Positions 1 to 7,879 are shown, numbered from the stretch's first letter. The stretch is 13,400 nt of DNA from Nitrospinaceae bacterium (GCA_029261675.1 JAJDBA010000286.1:1-13400); one strand, 5' to 3'. The notes: generated by a model from the sequence alone, not told the origin. Numbers and translations are program-made.

Positions 1-62
1 AAAATGACTGACCACCCCTCCATAATCAAGCTCGTTCAGAATACGACTTTTTTATCGCTTTG

Positions 63-71
63 TGTTATTCT
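63..71 (+). promoter_or_regulatory. Weak extended -10 element upstream of the ACT-domain gene
   Basis: The bases read TGT followed by TATTCT, which fits an extended -10 element (TGn then TATnnT). No acceptable -35 hexamer lies 16-18 bp upstream. Transcription would begin around position 78, giving a leader of about 28 nt before the ATG at 107. This rests on pattern matching alone. Confidence 0.2.
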
Positions 72-106
72 AGAAATTATTCCACTGAACCTTCCGGTCC
101 TGATTT

Positions 107-628
107 ATGAAAAACTGGTTTATGCTTTCTTTGGTTGGCCTCGATCAACCTAGTATTGTCGCAAAATTGAGTGCAGGGCTTTGCAAAAGCGGCTGTAATC
201 TGGGTGATTCCACCATGGGTCGCTTAGGTAAATACTTCACTATTATGCTAATGGTCGAGTACGAGGGTAATAAAAGCTCCCTCGACGACATTATCGCATC
301 CGTTTGTGACCCTCTAAACCTTGATTCTCACCTTGTCCAGATTGAGGATGGCAGTGCTCAGGACTTTGAACCAGATGTCCGAATCAGTCTATTTACTGAG
401 GATCGAATGGGTGTTGTAGAGGATGTTACGGTACCTCTTGCTGATGCAGGGTTGAATATTCTACATTTGGAATCTAATCTCAGTGAAGATAGTGAAAGCG
501 GGACCTACTATATTCACTTGGAAGGAACTCTCTCAAAGGGGTTGCCGCCAATCAATCAAGTTCTGGAAAAGCTAGAAGATAAAGGGATAAAATCCCATCT
601 CATCCCTGTTAACGCTCAATTTTCCTAG
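107..628 (+). CDS. Double ACT-domain protein, GcvR-like
   Basis: This 173-residue protein consists of two ACT domains in tandem: about residues 4-78, with the ligand-loop pattern GLDQPSIV at 11-18, and about residues 91-167, with TEDRMGVV at 97-104. The length and two-domain layout match the glycine cleavage system transcriptional repressor GcvR and related ACT-ACT proteins. In enterobacteria these bind glycine and work through a partner DNA-binding protein (GcvA). There is no DNA-binding domain here, so any regulation must be indirect, through protein contact. No gcv genes are visible nearby, so the glycine role is inferred from the family only. The ATG at 107 has no clear Shine-Dalgarno. 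The gene converges on fliG with about 30 bp between the stop codons and no obvious hairpin terminator. A formyltetrahydrofolate hydrolase-type or other amino-acid-sensing ACT protein is a less likely alternative. Confidence 0.75.
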   Translation: MKNWFMLSLVGLDQPSIVAKLSAGLCKSGCNLGDSTMGRLGKYFTIMLMVEYEGNKSSLDDIIASVCDPLNLDSHLVQIEDGSAQDFEPDVRISLFTEDRMGVVEDVTVPLADAGLNILHLESNLSEDSESGTYYIHLEGTLSKGLPPINQVLEKLEDKGIKSHLIPVNAQFS

Positions 629-658
629 AAGAACTCTGGGAAATATTTCGTATTATTC

Positions 659-1666
659 TTAAACCAGAGTATCGGCACCACCGCCGATAATGAGCTTACC
701 GTCTTCCTCCAGTTTCTTACAAACAGCAATTATTTTCTGCTGACCTTTTTCGACTTCACTTATCTTTGTCGGTCCTAAAGATTCAAGATCTTCTTTGAGC
801 ATCAGCGCTGCACGTTCAGACATATTGCTAAACAACTTTTCTTTTAGATCATCCGTAGCTGTTTTCAGCGCAATCAAAAGATCTTCCTGATTGATTTCCT
901 TCATGATCATCTGAATTCCATTATCATCAATCTTGAGTATGTCTTCAAAGGTAAACCGCAGATTACGGATCTCGTTTGCCAAATCGGGGTCTACTTCATC
1001 CATAGCAGTAAGGATTGTAGTTTCAGTCGTGCGATCGAGTGAACCCATTACAGCGGCAGCAACTTCAACGCCCCCCAGTTTATTACCAGAAACGGCACCG
1101 GAAGTTCTAAATTCGGCCTGCAGGGCTTCATCAAGATCACGTATCACGGCAGGAGCCACCCTTTCAAGAGTCGCGAGCCTGTGAACAATTTCCATCCGGT
1201 TTTCTTCTGGAAGTTCACGAATAGTCAAACTCGCCACAGGTGGGTCTAGGTGCGCCAGAATAATTGCAGCTGTTTGGGGGTGCTCGTTAATAACAAATGA
1301 AGAAATAATTTTCGGATCCAGTAAACGAACGGTTTCCAATCCACCGCCCATTTCTTCTCCGGGAGTTGTAATATTGTTTAAAATTTCGGTCGCTTTGGCA
1401 GGGTCCATCGCCTGCATCAATGCAGTCTTGAGAAAATCTACGCCACCCACCCCCAAACCACCACCACCCGATTCTACCAGGTCATAAAATTCTTTATTGA
1501 CCATATCCATGACACTCAAATCCACGTCACCAAGAGCAGACATATAATTTCCTACACTCTGGATTTCACGCTCATCCATATTGGCTAAAACCAGTGCCGC
1601 CGTTTCTTCACCCAAAGTCATTAATAGAATTGCTGCTTTTTCGGGTCCTGTATATTTTCTTGCCAT
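659..1666 (-). CDS. fliG: Flagellar motor switch protein FliG
   Basis: FliG is one of the three rotor switch proteins. It sits on the cytoplasmic face of the MS ring and transmits torque from the stator. The 335-residue product is of normal length. The N-terminal domain opens with GPEKAAILLMTLGEE (7-21), the middle domain has the diagnostic EHPQ motif (128-131, followed by TAAIILAHLDP), and the C-terminal domain carries the torque helix. By alignment from memory with E. coli FliG, the charged torque residues correspond to K268, R285, E292, D293 and K301, so all positions keep their charge, with conservative D-to-E and R-to-K changes. A glycine-rich stretch (67-75) lies between the N and middle domains. 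The gene stands alone, with no fliF, fliH or fliI beside it, which is unusual because fliG is commonly in a fliF-fliG-fliH cluster. It has its own candidate promoter at 1702-1729. The purine run AAAAGA just before the ATG is only a weak ribosome site. Confidence 0.95.
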   Translation of the reverse strand: MARKYTGPEKAAILLMTLGEETAALVLANMDEREIQSVGNYMSALGDVDLSVMDMVNKEFYDLVESGGGGLGVGGVDFLKTALMQAMDPAKATEILNNITTPGEEMGGGLETVRLLDPKIISSFVINEHPQTAAIILAHLDPPVASLTIRELPEENRMEIVHRLATLERVAPAVIRDLDEALQAEFRTSGAVSGNKLGGVEVAAAVMGSLDRTTETTILTAMDEVDPDLANEIRNLRFTFEDILKIDDNGIQMIMKEINQEDLLIALKTATDDLKEKLFSNMSERAALMLKEDLESLGPTKISEVEKGQQKIIAVCKKLEEDGKLIIGGGADTLV

Positions 1667-1701
1667 GGTCTTTTAATTCGTATCCGTGAATTATTATTAC
1701 A

Positions 1702-1729
1702 ATATTACTCTCGGCCTTTCGAGTGTCAA
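1702..1729 (-). promoter_or_regulatory. Sigma70-type promoter for fliG
   Basis: On the minus strand TTGACA (1729-1724, identical to the -35 consensus) is followed after 16 bp by TAATAT (1707-1702). The predicted start is near 1695, leaving a leader of about 29 nt. The spacer contains a 4-bp inverted repeat, CTCG and CGAG separated by 6 bp, which could be an operator or chance. The match is to the housekeeping consensus and not to the sigma28 or sigma54 types often used for flagellar genes. Confidence 0.5.
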
Positions 1730-2062
1730 TATCAAACCGAGGCCTCGCCCATCCTGAAGTAACCATCAAAACCTTTAAACAAAACAGTTTACAAGACCTA
1801 CTGTGCCCCTGCGAATTGTGCAATTGCAGATAAATGTTGGCCTTGAACGACTTATCGTCCACTTGTCTTGAAAATTAAGTCTATATGATTAAAAACTGAA
1901 AATTTATTTAGCTAATATTATTTCTGCTACGGCAATCACTTTTTACATTCACCTAGTTATCGCCTCCGACATAAATATGTATGAAGAACTACTGGGCGTA
2001 AGCTTATAGATATCTTAAAGAGGTGGGGGTGTTCGCTTGAACGATCATTAGAAATCGCTCTT

Positions 2063-2091
2063 CTACAGCCTGGCAGGAAGCCCGAGGGTAG
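2063..2091. other. Bulged hairpin downstream of tig
   Basis: Reading the plus strand, CTAC, CCT and GGC pair with GCC, AGG and GTAG around a 5-nt AGGAA loop. There is one 2-nt bulge on each side (2067-2068 and 2083-2084), giving 10 base pairs in three blocks. It begins 26 bp beyond the tig stop codon. No T-run follows it on either strand, so it is not a classical intrinsic terminator. It might protect the 3' end of the tig mRNA or belong to a small RNA. Confidence 0.3.
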
Positions 2092-2116
2092 GAAAATACA
2101 ACCGATCTATTGCAAT

Positions 2117-3484
2117 TTACTCTTTTACAGGCTCATCCTTTGCAGGTTCTTCCTTATAAAACTCAAATTCACAACTGGAAAAGATAAAGTTCATCGTCTT
2201 TTGCCCCAACAACTTGGTTGTTGTCTGACTCAATGATTCCGGATTCGACATAAGGCGCTTCTGAATATCTTCAACTTTCTGTTTGGTTTGCTGTGCCAAC
2301 AATTCATACTCAGCTTCCATATCCTGTTGCGTGATGTGAATATTCTCTGCTTGAGCAATCGACTCCAATGCCATATACCCTTTGGTATTGAAAATCGCCT
2401 TCTCCCGCCATTCTTTTTGCGCTTTTTCTGGTTCGAATCCAGAGTCCTCAATCTTCATTCCCGATTGCGCAATCTGAAATTTCATTCCTTCGATCATAAA
2501 TTTCAATTCCCGCTCGATAATGGATTCTGGAGGTAAGGCGTCGGCCTGTTTAACCAGCATATTAAAAATATCCTCTTTAATCTTAAGTTCCTCTTGCTGG
2601 TCTTTATGACTTTGAAGGTCTATCTTAACAGCACGTTTTAGTTCATCGACTGTCTCAAATCCCTCTCGACTGGCGATTTCATCTGTTAAATCTGGCAGGG
2701 TCAGTTGTTTAATTTCTTTGATATTTATTTTAAACGTTGCTCGGTCATCTTCCTGCCCTTCTTCCGCACCAGGTACCGGAAAACTAATGCGCTGAACTTT
2801 TTGATTCCAATTGGGAGGAAGAATGACTTTGATCTCAAAATCTTCTCCTGCCTTATTACCTATAAGTTGATTTTCAAAGCCATCCAGCATCTTCTTTTCG
2901 CCCACTCGAAGCTCGAAATCTGCAGCCTTTTCATTCTCCATTGGTTCGCCATCAACAAAGCCTTGAAAATCCATTTTCACAATATCCCACAGCGCTACAA
3001 CATGGTCGGCAGGCATAACATCCAGAGAGCCGTGACGAGCTAGGACTTTCTCCAAAGTTTCTTCCATTTCTTTATCTGTAACTACCGCTTCCTTTTTCTT
3101 GAACTTCAAGCCTTTATAATTTTTGATTTGGATCTCCGGCTTGATATCGAGAATCACCGAAAACTTTAACGGCTCTTCCTTTTTAATGTCCTTCAATCCC
3201 GAATGATCTATTTCGGGTTGCCCTGTTGGACGCAGCCCCGATTTATTCAACGCCTCTTCATAATATTCCTGCATTAACTCCTGAAACATATCCCCAAATG
3301 ACTGCATGGGAACCTGTTTTTCAAGTACCTTTTGCGGAATTTTACCCGGTCGAAAACCCGGAATCTTCATTTCTCGATTCAGTTGTTTATAAGCCGCATT
3401 GATTCGTTGAGACACCACCTCTTCGGGAATGATAATCGTCAATTTTCGTTTCAGTTCTTCTAACTCTTCAACATCGTATTCCAT
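2117..3484 (-). CDS. tig: Trigger factor, ribosome-associated chaperone and prolyl isomerase
   Basis: Trigger factor docks at the ribosomal exit tunnel, shields nascent chains and carries a peptidyl-prolyl isomerase activity. The product of about 455 residues has the ribosome-binding signature GFRPGKIP at residues 43-50, an FKBP-type isomerase domain over roughly 150-258, and a helical C-terminal chaperone region ending in a charged tail (KEEPAKDEPVKE). The FKBP domain ends with a longer loop than I recall in E. coli (about residues 224-248, including PVPGAEEGQEDD). The ATG at 3484 was chosen over an in-frame TTG two codons upstream. An AAAAAGG ribosome site at 3499-3493 lies 8 nt before the ATG but only 2 nt before the TTG. 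The gene follows ispG by 35-41 bp on the same strand and is probably co-transcribed with it. The ClpXP and lon genes that often follow tig are absent: the next gene is fliG, after 450 bp. Confidence 0.95.
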   Translation of the reverse strand: MEYDVEELEELKRKLTIIIPEEVVSQRINAAYKQLNREMKIPGFRPGKIPQKVLEKQVPMQSFGDMFQELMQEYYEEALNKSGLRPTGQPEIDHSGLKDIKKEEPLKFSVILDIKPEIQIKNYKGLKFKKKEAVVTDKEMEETLEKVLARHGSLDVMPADHVVALWDIVKMDFQGFVDGEPMENEKAADFELRVGEKKMLDGFENQLIGNKAGEDFEIKVILPPNWNQKVQRISFPVPGAEEGQEDDRATFKINIKEIKQLTLPDLTDEIASREGFETVDELKRAVKIDLQSHKDQQEELKIKEDIFNMLVKQADALPPESIIERELKFMIEGMKFQIAQSGMKIEDSGFEPEKAQKEWREKAIFNTKGYMALESIAQAENIHITQQDMEAEYELLAQQTKQKVEDIQKRLMSNPESLSQTTTKLLGQKTMNFIFSSCEFEFYKEEPAKDEPVKE

Positions 3485-3525
3485 TTTCAAAGCCTTTTTA
3501 ATTTTTTCGAAAGCTCAATGAGCTA

Positions 3526-4686
3526 TTACTCTATTCCCACCGGGCGTGGCTCAGTGCCAAACTTCTCAAGAATCATTTGATCGATTTCTTTTTTTAATTG
3601 CTGTAGAATTTCTTCATAAGAAAAGGAACCCAGAGTTTCAGTCCCTTTCTTCAAATTGACATGTGATGGACCACACCACATTCCCAAATCAGCATCATCC
3701 GTTTCACCTGGACCATTTACTCTGCAACCCATTACAGCAATGGTCAGCTTATATTTTTCCGCATACTCTGTCATCTTGCGAACATCCTGAGCCAAGTCGA
3801 CAAACTTATCGTTCTCAACACGAGAACAACTCGGGCAGGCTATGATATTTAATCCTTCCAGAAAGTTTTCCGGCACAGAACGAAATCGACCTTCTGCAAT
3901 ATCCTTAATAATATCCCGGCCCACATCAATTTCCTGGCCTTTGTCGTCATTCGGCAACGTCAATGAAACGCGGATAGTATCGCCAATTCCAGCTGAGATC
4001 AATTGTTCAAATGCAATGCGAGTTTTGATAATTCCCTCGGGAGGAAGCCCTGCCTCGGTAACGCCCAAGTGCAAAGGCACGTCGGGCCGTTCCGCAGCAA
4101 ACCTGCGGTTGGCATCGATGACTTTCGCGGAATCAGAATCCTTTAGCGACACACAATAATTCTCGAACTTCATTTCATCGAGCATTTCGCAATGGTCCAC
4201 AGCACAACGCACCATAGATTCGGTGGAGTCGTCTTTGAACCTTTCTTTGTAATCGGGATCAACAGAACCGCAGTTGACTCCAATTCGAATAGCGCAATCG
4301 TTTTTACGTGCCGCCTCAACGATGAATTCCACTTTTTCGCGAATGGATTTTTCTTTTTCCAGATGAAAAAGGTGACCGGGGTTATAACGAATCTTATCTA
4401 CCCAGGGAGCAACGATGGGAGCCAGCTTATAGTTCTCCTGCAAATCAACAGACCAGGTGCTGTCGGGGAATTTTTTCCGCAACTCCTTAAGTGCCTCGAC
4501 ATCTTTTTCGCTGTCCACCGCAATTCGGATGACATCGGCATTGGCTTTTTCCAGCACTTCTATCTGTCTGGCAGTTGCGGCCAAATCCTGAGTTTGCGTC
4601 GCTGCCATACTTTGAACGGCGATGGGGGAATCTCCACCAATCACCAGTTTTCCAATACGAATCTTTCGTGTCTTTCTTGGCTGCAT
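3526..4686 (-). CDS. ispG: 4-hydroxy-3-methylbut-2-en-1-yl diphosphate synthase IspG (GcpE)
   Basis: IspG performs the penultimate step of the MEP isoprenoid pathway, reducing 2-C-methyl-D-erythritol 2,4-cyclodiphosphate to HMBPP with a [4Fe-4S] cluster. At 386 residues it is the short bacterial two-domain form: an N-terminal TIM-barrel region with VQSM (24-27) and HLGVTEAG (206-213), then a cluster domain. The cluster ligands are visible as CPSC (C284, C287), C321 in GCRVNGPGE, and E328 as the fourth ligand. The sequence style (for example RIAVDSEKD and GVNCGSVDP) reminds me of planctomycete-type IspG, but that is from memory only. The ATG at 4686 is supported by a ribosome site CAGGAAC about 9 nt upstream. 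The 125-bp gap to the upstream radical SAM gene contains a candidate promoter and a two-hairpin leader, so ispG-tig may be transcribed separately from it. Confidence 0.96.
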   Translation of the reverse strand: MQPRKTRKIRIGKLVIGGDSPIAVQSMAATQTQDLAATARQIEVLEKANADVIRIAVDSEKDVEALKELRKKFPDSTWSVDLQENYKLAPIVAPWVDKIRYNPGHLFHLEKEKSIREKVEFIVEAARKNDCAIRIGVNCGSVDPDYKERFKDDSTESMVRCAVDHCEMLDEMKFENYCVSLKDSDSAKVIDANRRFAAERPDVPLHLGVTEAGLPPEGIIKTRIAFEQLISAGIGDTIRVSLTLPNDDKGQEIDVGRDIIKDIAEGRFRSVPENFLEGLNIIACPSCSRVENDKFVDLAQDVRKMTEYAEKYKLTIAVMGCRVNGPGETDDADLGMWCGPSHVNLKKGTETLGSFSYEEILQQLKKEIDQMILEKFGTEPRPVGIE

Positions 4687-4717
4687 TATTTAGTGTTCCT
4701 GTTTCGGATAGTTATAT

Positions 4718-4750
4718 GGAAGGGAACCTTCCGCTGTCAGGCGAGCCTGA
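4718..4750 (-). promoter_or_regulatory. Two adjacent hairpins in the ispG leader
   Basis: On the minus strand TCAGG-CTCG-CCTGA (4750-4737) is followed 4 nt later by GGAAGG-TTC-CCTTCC (4732-4718). The second hairpin contains GTTCC (4727-4723), which is complementary to GGAAC (4699-4695) in the ispG Shine-Dalgarno. Opening the hairpin could therefore let the leader mask the ribosome site. No T-run follows either hairpin, so termination is not suggested. The structures are clear in sequence; a regulatory role is inference. Confidence 0.3.
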
Positions 4751-4765
4751 GCAAAATGAACATCA

Positions 4766-4794
4766 AGATTACCAAATAAGAGATGCCATAACAA
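4766..4794 (-). promoter_or_regulatory. Candidate sigma70 promoter for ispG-tig
   Basis: On the minus strand TTGTTA (4794-4789) and TAATCT (4771-4766) are separated by exactly 17 bp. The hexamers match the consensus at 4 of 6 and 3 of 6 positions. Transcription would start near 4759 and give a leader of about 73 nt that includes both hairpins at 4718-4750. Modest match, good spacing. Confidence 0.3.
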
Positions 4795-4811
4795 GACAGA
4801 GTCCCCTATTC

Positions 4812-5810
4812 TCAGACATTTGATAGATTTCGGGCACGATCCAGCGGGAACGGGTTATCGGGACTGCTAAAATCCGGCAAATTATGCACCTTAGATTCCA
4901 AGGGCTGCAGAAACAAAGACTCAAATCCAAGTTCTTTTGCCCATACAATAGCCTGCTCGTATTCATCCGCAGTTATTCTTCTATTTAATGTTGATTTATG
5001 AACAGGCTGGTACTGGCTCATCAAACTTAAGGGCACCGAAGACGACAATTCCAAAGCCACGAAACATAGAGTTTCCCAAGTAGCTGTCATCTGTTCCGGC
5101 AATACAAGATGCCGAACCAAAACACCCCTTTCAGCTATTCCCTGTTCATTTATTGTAAGTGGGCCTACCTGGCGGAACATTTCGAGCACAGCCTGACGGG
5201 AAAATTCAGGATATTCTTTAATACGCGACAATTCTCGTGCCGTCTCAGTATTTGCATATTTCAAATCAGGCAAATATATATCAACAACTCCATCCAACAA
5301 TTTCAGCGTTTCGATACCATCATAGCTATTACTGTTATAAATGATGGGCAATCGAAACCCTTTTTCTCTAGCCAGCGAAAGACTTTTTAATAATCCCGGA
5401 ACCACATGGGATGGAGAAACCCAACCGATAAAATGCACTTCCTGCTCCTGCAACCGAAGCATTGCAGCGGCAGCTTTTTCATAAGATTCCTGTGCACTGG
5501 ATTCAGACTTATCGCTCGACCATTCCTGAGAGATTTGAAAATTCTGGCAATAGTCACAACGCATATTGCAGGCCGTCACAAAAAGGTTCCCGACTCCGTT
5601 GCTACCTACCAGAGGAGGTTCCTCACCAAAGTGTTGAACACTGGATGAGATATGTAGAGTGTCTAACTGGCCACAAAACCCAGTTTCACCCTCCATGCGG
5701 TTGACCTCACAGCCATGCGGACATACCCGGCAGCTTCGGTAAATTTCATAAGCCTGTTCGGCACGCTGATGCAATTCTTTCTGCGATAAATCCAAATACG
5801 CTGCAGTCAT
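4812..5810 (-). CDS. Radical SAM protein, PflX-like (COG1313 family)
   Basis: This 332-residue cytoplasmic protein resembles pyruvate formate-lyase activating enzymes but has no known substrate. The radical SAM cluster motif is CNMRCDYCQN (C81, C85, C88), preceded by HFGEEPPLVGS (60-70), a signature of the PflX-like family. The N-terminus carries four further cysteines (C27, C30, C34, C46, in CRVCPHGC and GFCG), which could hold a second metal or iron-sulfur centre. The residues after C88 continue with FQIS, also typical. No glycyl-radical enzyme is encoded nearby, so the family name should not be read as function. It starts at ATG 5810, 103 bp from the divergent yejA, with only a poor ribosome site. 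ispG and tig follow on the same strand after 125 bp, so read-through is possible. Family assignment is firm; the reaction is unknown. Confidence 0.85.
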   Translation of the reverse strand: MTAAYLDLSQKELHQRAEQAYEIYRSCRVCPHGCEVNRMEGETGFCGQLDTLHISSSVQHFGEEPPLVGSNGVGNLFVTACNMRCDYCQNFQISQEWSSDKSESSAQESYEKAAAAMLRLQEQEVHFIGWVSPSHVVPGLLKSLSLAREKGFRLPIIYNSNSYDGIETLKLLDGVVDIYLPDLKYANTETARELSRIKEYPEFSRQAVLEMFRQVGPLTINEQGIAERGVLVRHLVLPEQMTATWETLCFVALELSSSVPLSLMSQYQPVHKSTLNRRITADEYEQAIVWAKELGFESLFLQPLESKVHNLPDFSSPDNPFPLDRARNLSNV

Positions 5811-5860
5811 TTAATAATCTTTCATTAATAAACCGATTGCCCCACAAGCAAAAAGGGATG

Positions 5861-5872
5861 TTAATATATTAA
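5861..5872. promoter_or_regulatory. AT-only palindrome in the divergent yejA / radical SAM intergenic region
   Basis: TTAATATATTAA is a perfect 12-bp palindrome near the middle of the 103-bp gap between the two divergent start codons. It contains TAATAT in both directions, so it could supply -10 elements for both genes. TTGCCC at 5837-5842 lies 19 bp before the plus-strand TAATAT, a weak match with long spacing. It could also be an operator. Evidence is limited to pattern and position. Confidence 0.25.
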
Positions 5873-5913
5873 AAACGAATCGACCCTACTCACCTGATCG
5901 AGTTTAAGCGAAT

Positions 5914-7776
5914 ATGAAAAAAATATTTACCGTTATTTGTGGGTTGCTGCTCTTAGCCCAACCTGTAACCGCAACACCCAAACACGGACTCTCATTATAT
6001 GGCCCGCAGGACCTGAAATACAATCCCGGTCAGCCTTATGATTATGCCAACCCGAATGCGCCAAAGGGAGGCAACCTTGTTCTGGCAGATTTCGGTGCGT
6101 TTACAAAATTGAATCCGGCCTCTCTAAAAGGAGTCACCGCTCCGGGTATCGGACAACTAGTTTTCCAGACCGCCATGGATAGTTCCACAGATGATGATGA
6201 ACCGTTTTCACAATATGGCAATCTCGTGGAAAAAGCCGAAGTAGCTGAGGATCACCTCTCCCTAACCTATTACCTGTACAAGCAAGCGAAGTTTTCAGAT
6301 GGGCATCCGTTAACCGCAGACGATTTCGTTTTTTCTTTCAACTTGATAAAAGATCCTCAATATCACCCTATATATAAAGAATATTTTAAAGATATCAAAT
6401 CCATCGAAAAAATCGATGCACATACCGTCCGTTACCATTTTGCAATCCGCAATCAGGAACTGCCATTAATCACAGGACAAATGATAATCTTCCCCAAACA
6501 TATTTATGGTGCAAAGGGAAAAGCTTTTGGTTCTGATTTTGATGATATCGCAGTTTCCAGCGGACCCTATACCATCGAAAAATATGACTACGGAAAATAC
6601 ATCACCTACAAGCGCAATCCAAATTGGTGGGGTAAAGATATCGCTGTCAATAAAGGCAGGTACAATTTTGATCGTGTCACCTATAAAATCTATCTTGATC
6701 CGGTAGCGCAGCGCGAAGCATTCAAAGGCGGCGAGTTTGACATGCAACTGGTAAACAGTTCCCGTGACTGGGCATTGGACTATAAAGGCGACTTCGTTAA
6801 AAAAGGCTATTACCTGCGCACCAAATTCCCTCATACACGCATTGCTGGGATGCAGGGTTTTGCCATGAACATGCGCAACGAAATTTTTAAATCTCGCAAG
6901 GTGCGTGCCGCCCTTGCGATGGTATTTGATTTTCAGTGGAGCAATAAAAATCTTTTTTATGGACAATACACCCGTAACGATTGTTTTTTTGATAACAATC
7001 CAGAAATGAAACCAAAAGGGGTCCCAACGGGAGAGGTAAAAACCCTACTCGAATCTTTACGCAAGAAATATAAAAAATCTGTTCCAAAGACCGCACTCAC
7101 CAAACCCGTTGGTGCACCAGGCCAAGGGTCATCCGCTGAAAGAAATATAAAAGTGGCAAACGCCCTCCTCGATTCCGCAGGCTGGAAAATTGGCAGCGAC
7201 GGCATTAGGAGTAAGGGTGAAGATAGAATGGAATTTGAGCTTCTGTTAGCCGGACCGGGATTCCAACGCATTGCCGAACCTTATAAAAACAATCTTAAAA
7301 AAATTGGCGTACTTATGAATATCAAGATCATTCAGGTTGCCGAATACGAAGAGCGCTTACGAAATTTCAAATTTGGCATGGTCGTTGCCGGCTACCCGCA
7401 AAGTCGCTCACCCGGGAATGAGCAGCGTTATATGTGGGGTAGTGAATCTGCTGATACTCCAGGAAGCAGAAACTATATGGGCATTAAAAATCCCGCACTC
7501 GACGAGCTTATCGAGAAAATCATAGCCGCTAAAACCCGCAAAGATCTGGTAATAAATATTCAAGCATTAGACCGGATACTCACACATCAATATTATGTCG
7601 TACCCCACTGGTATATTTCTTACGACAGAGCCGTCTACTGGAACAAGTTTGGCAGGCCCAAAGTGAATGCCTCACAAAGCGCGGTCAGCAACAACCTTCT
7701 TGAATGGTGGTGGTGGGATAAAGACAAAGCAGAAAAGCTCAAGAAAGCCCGTTCCACTGGGGCGTCTCTCAATTAA
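5914..7776 (+). CDS. yejA: Periplasmic peptide-binding protein YejA
   Basis: YejA is the extracytoplasmic solute receptor of the YejABEF ABC importer, which in E. coli and relatives takes up oligopeptides and is the route of entry for microcin C. The 620-residue product is close to the E. coli length (about 600). It starts with a Sec signal peptide: KK, a hydrophobic core at 4-16, and likely cleavage after VTA at residue 20. No lipobox is present, so it should be free in the periplasm. Features of the SBP_bac_5 fold include a TADDFVFSF stretch (134-142) and NPNWWG (235-240). The yejB/E/F order downstream supports Yej over a generic Opp/Dpp binding protein. The ATG at 5914 lacks a clear Shine-Dalgarno. 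No terminator is visible after the stop. The next gene is not yejB but a pentapeptide-repeat protein 103 bp away. Confidence 0.92.
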   Translation: MKKIFTVICGLLLLAQPVTATPKHGLSLYGPQDLKYNPGQPYDYANPNAPKGGNLVLADFGAFTKLNPASLKGVTAPGIGQLVFQTAMDSSTDDDEPFSQYGNLVEKAEVAEDHLSLTYYLYKQAKFSDGHPLTADDFVFSFNLIKDPQYHPIYKEYFKDIKSIEKIDAHTVRYHFAIRNQELPLITGQMIIFPKHIYGAKGKAFGSDFDDIAVSSGPYTIEKYDYGKYITYKRNPNWWGKDIAVNKGRYNFDRVTYKIYLDPVAQREAFKGGEFDMQLVNSSRDWALDYKGDFVKKGYYLRTKFPHTRIAGMQGFAMNMRNEIFKSRKVRAALAMVFDFQWSNKNLFYGQYTRNDCFFDNNPEMKPKGVPTGEVKTLLESLRKKYKKSVPKTALTKPVGAPGQGSSAERNIKVANALLDSAGWKIGSDGIRSKGEDRMEFELLLAGPGFQRIAEPYKNNLKKIGVLMNIKIIQVAEYEERLRNFKFGMVVAGYPQSRSPGNEQRYMWGSESADTPGSRNYMGIKNPALDELIEKIIAAKTRKDLVINIQALDRILTHQYYVVPHWYISYDRAVYWNKFGRPKVNASQSAVSNNLLEWWWWDKDKAEKLKKARSTGASLN

Positions 7777-7879
7777 ATCAAGACACATTTAAGAAAATAC
7801 ATCGGATTTTAATCCACCCTTAGATTCTATTTCTTGCTAGAATTTACCTTATCCGCACTCCTAATAGTATTTATTAATT

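Larger units (their letters stand above)
1667..2116. other. Gene-free region between fliG and tig
   Basis: About 450 bp contain no convincing coding sequence on either strand. The fliG-proximal part holds the fliG promoter. The middle (about 1870-2015) is AT-rich with no visible structure. The part next to the tig stop (about 2020-2092) is more GC-rich and has a run of inverted repeats: GTTC/GAAC at 2031-2042, CGAT/ATCG at 2042-2057 and the bulged hairpin at 2063-2091. A frame of 84 codons that overlaps the fliG start and covers its promoter was judged spurious. Confidence 0.5.

Noticed and set aside
4..152. Short open frame at the left edge running into the ACT-domain gene.
   Set aside because: It overlaps the real gene by about 45 bp in another frame and has no recognisable content. 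A minus-strand gene starting near position 23 and leaving the window is conceivable, but seven codons cannot support it.
1608..1862. Open frame of 84 codons on the minus strand overlapping the fliG start.
   Set aside because: It runs across the fliG promoter and 5' end, has no ribosome site, and its composition resembles no protein family I know.
1975..2010. Ten-codon frame reading MYEELLGVSL, resembling the start of a J-domain.
   Set aside because: It stops after ten codons, lacks a ribosome site, and no further J-domain residues follow in any frame.
2021..2091. Resemblance to 6S RNA (GGTGTTCGC-like 5' part and TACAGCCTGGC-like 3' part).
   Set aside because: The span is only about 70 nt against roughly 180 for 6S, the closing stem cannot be formed, and no central bubble is present.
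4192..4779. 195-codon open frame on the plus strand opposite ispG.
   Set aside because: It is antisense to an unambiguous ispG with conserved cluster ligands; it looks like a codon-bias shadow.
7804..7815. Terminator after yejA (GGATTTTAATCC).
   Set aside because: The stem is only 4-5 AT-rich pairs with almost no loop and no following T-run.
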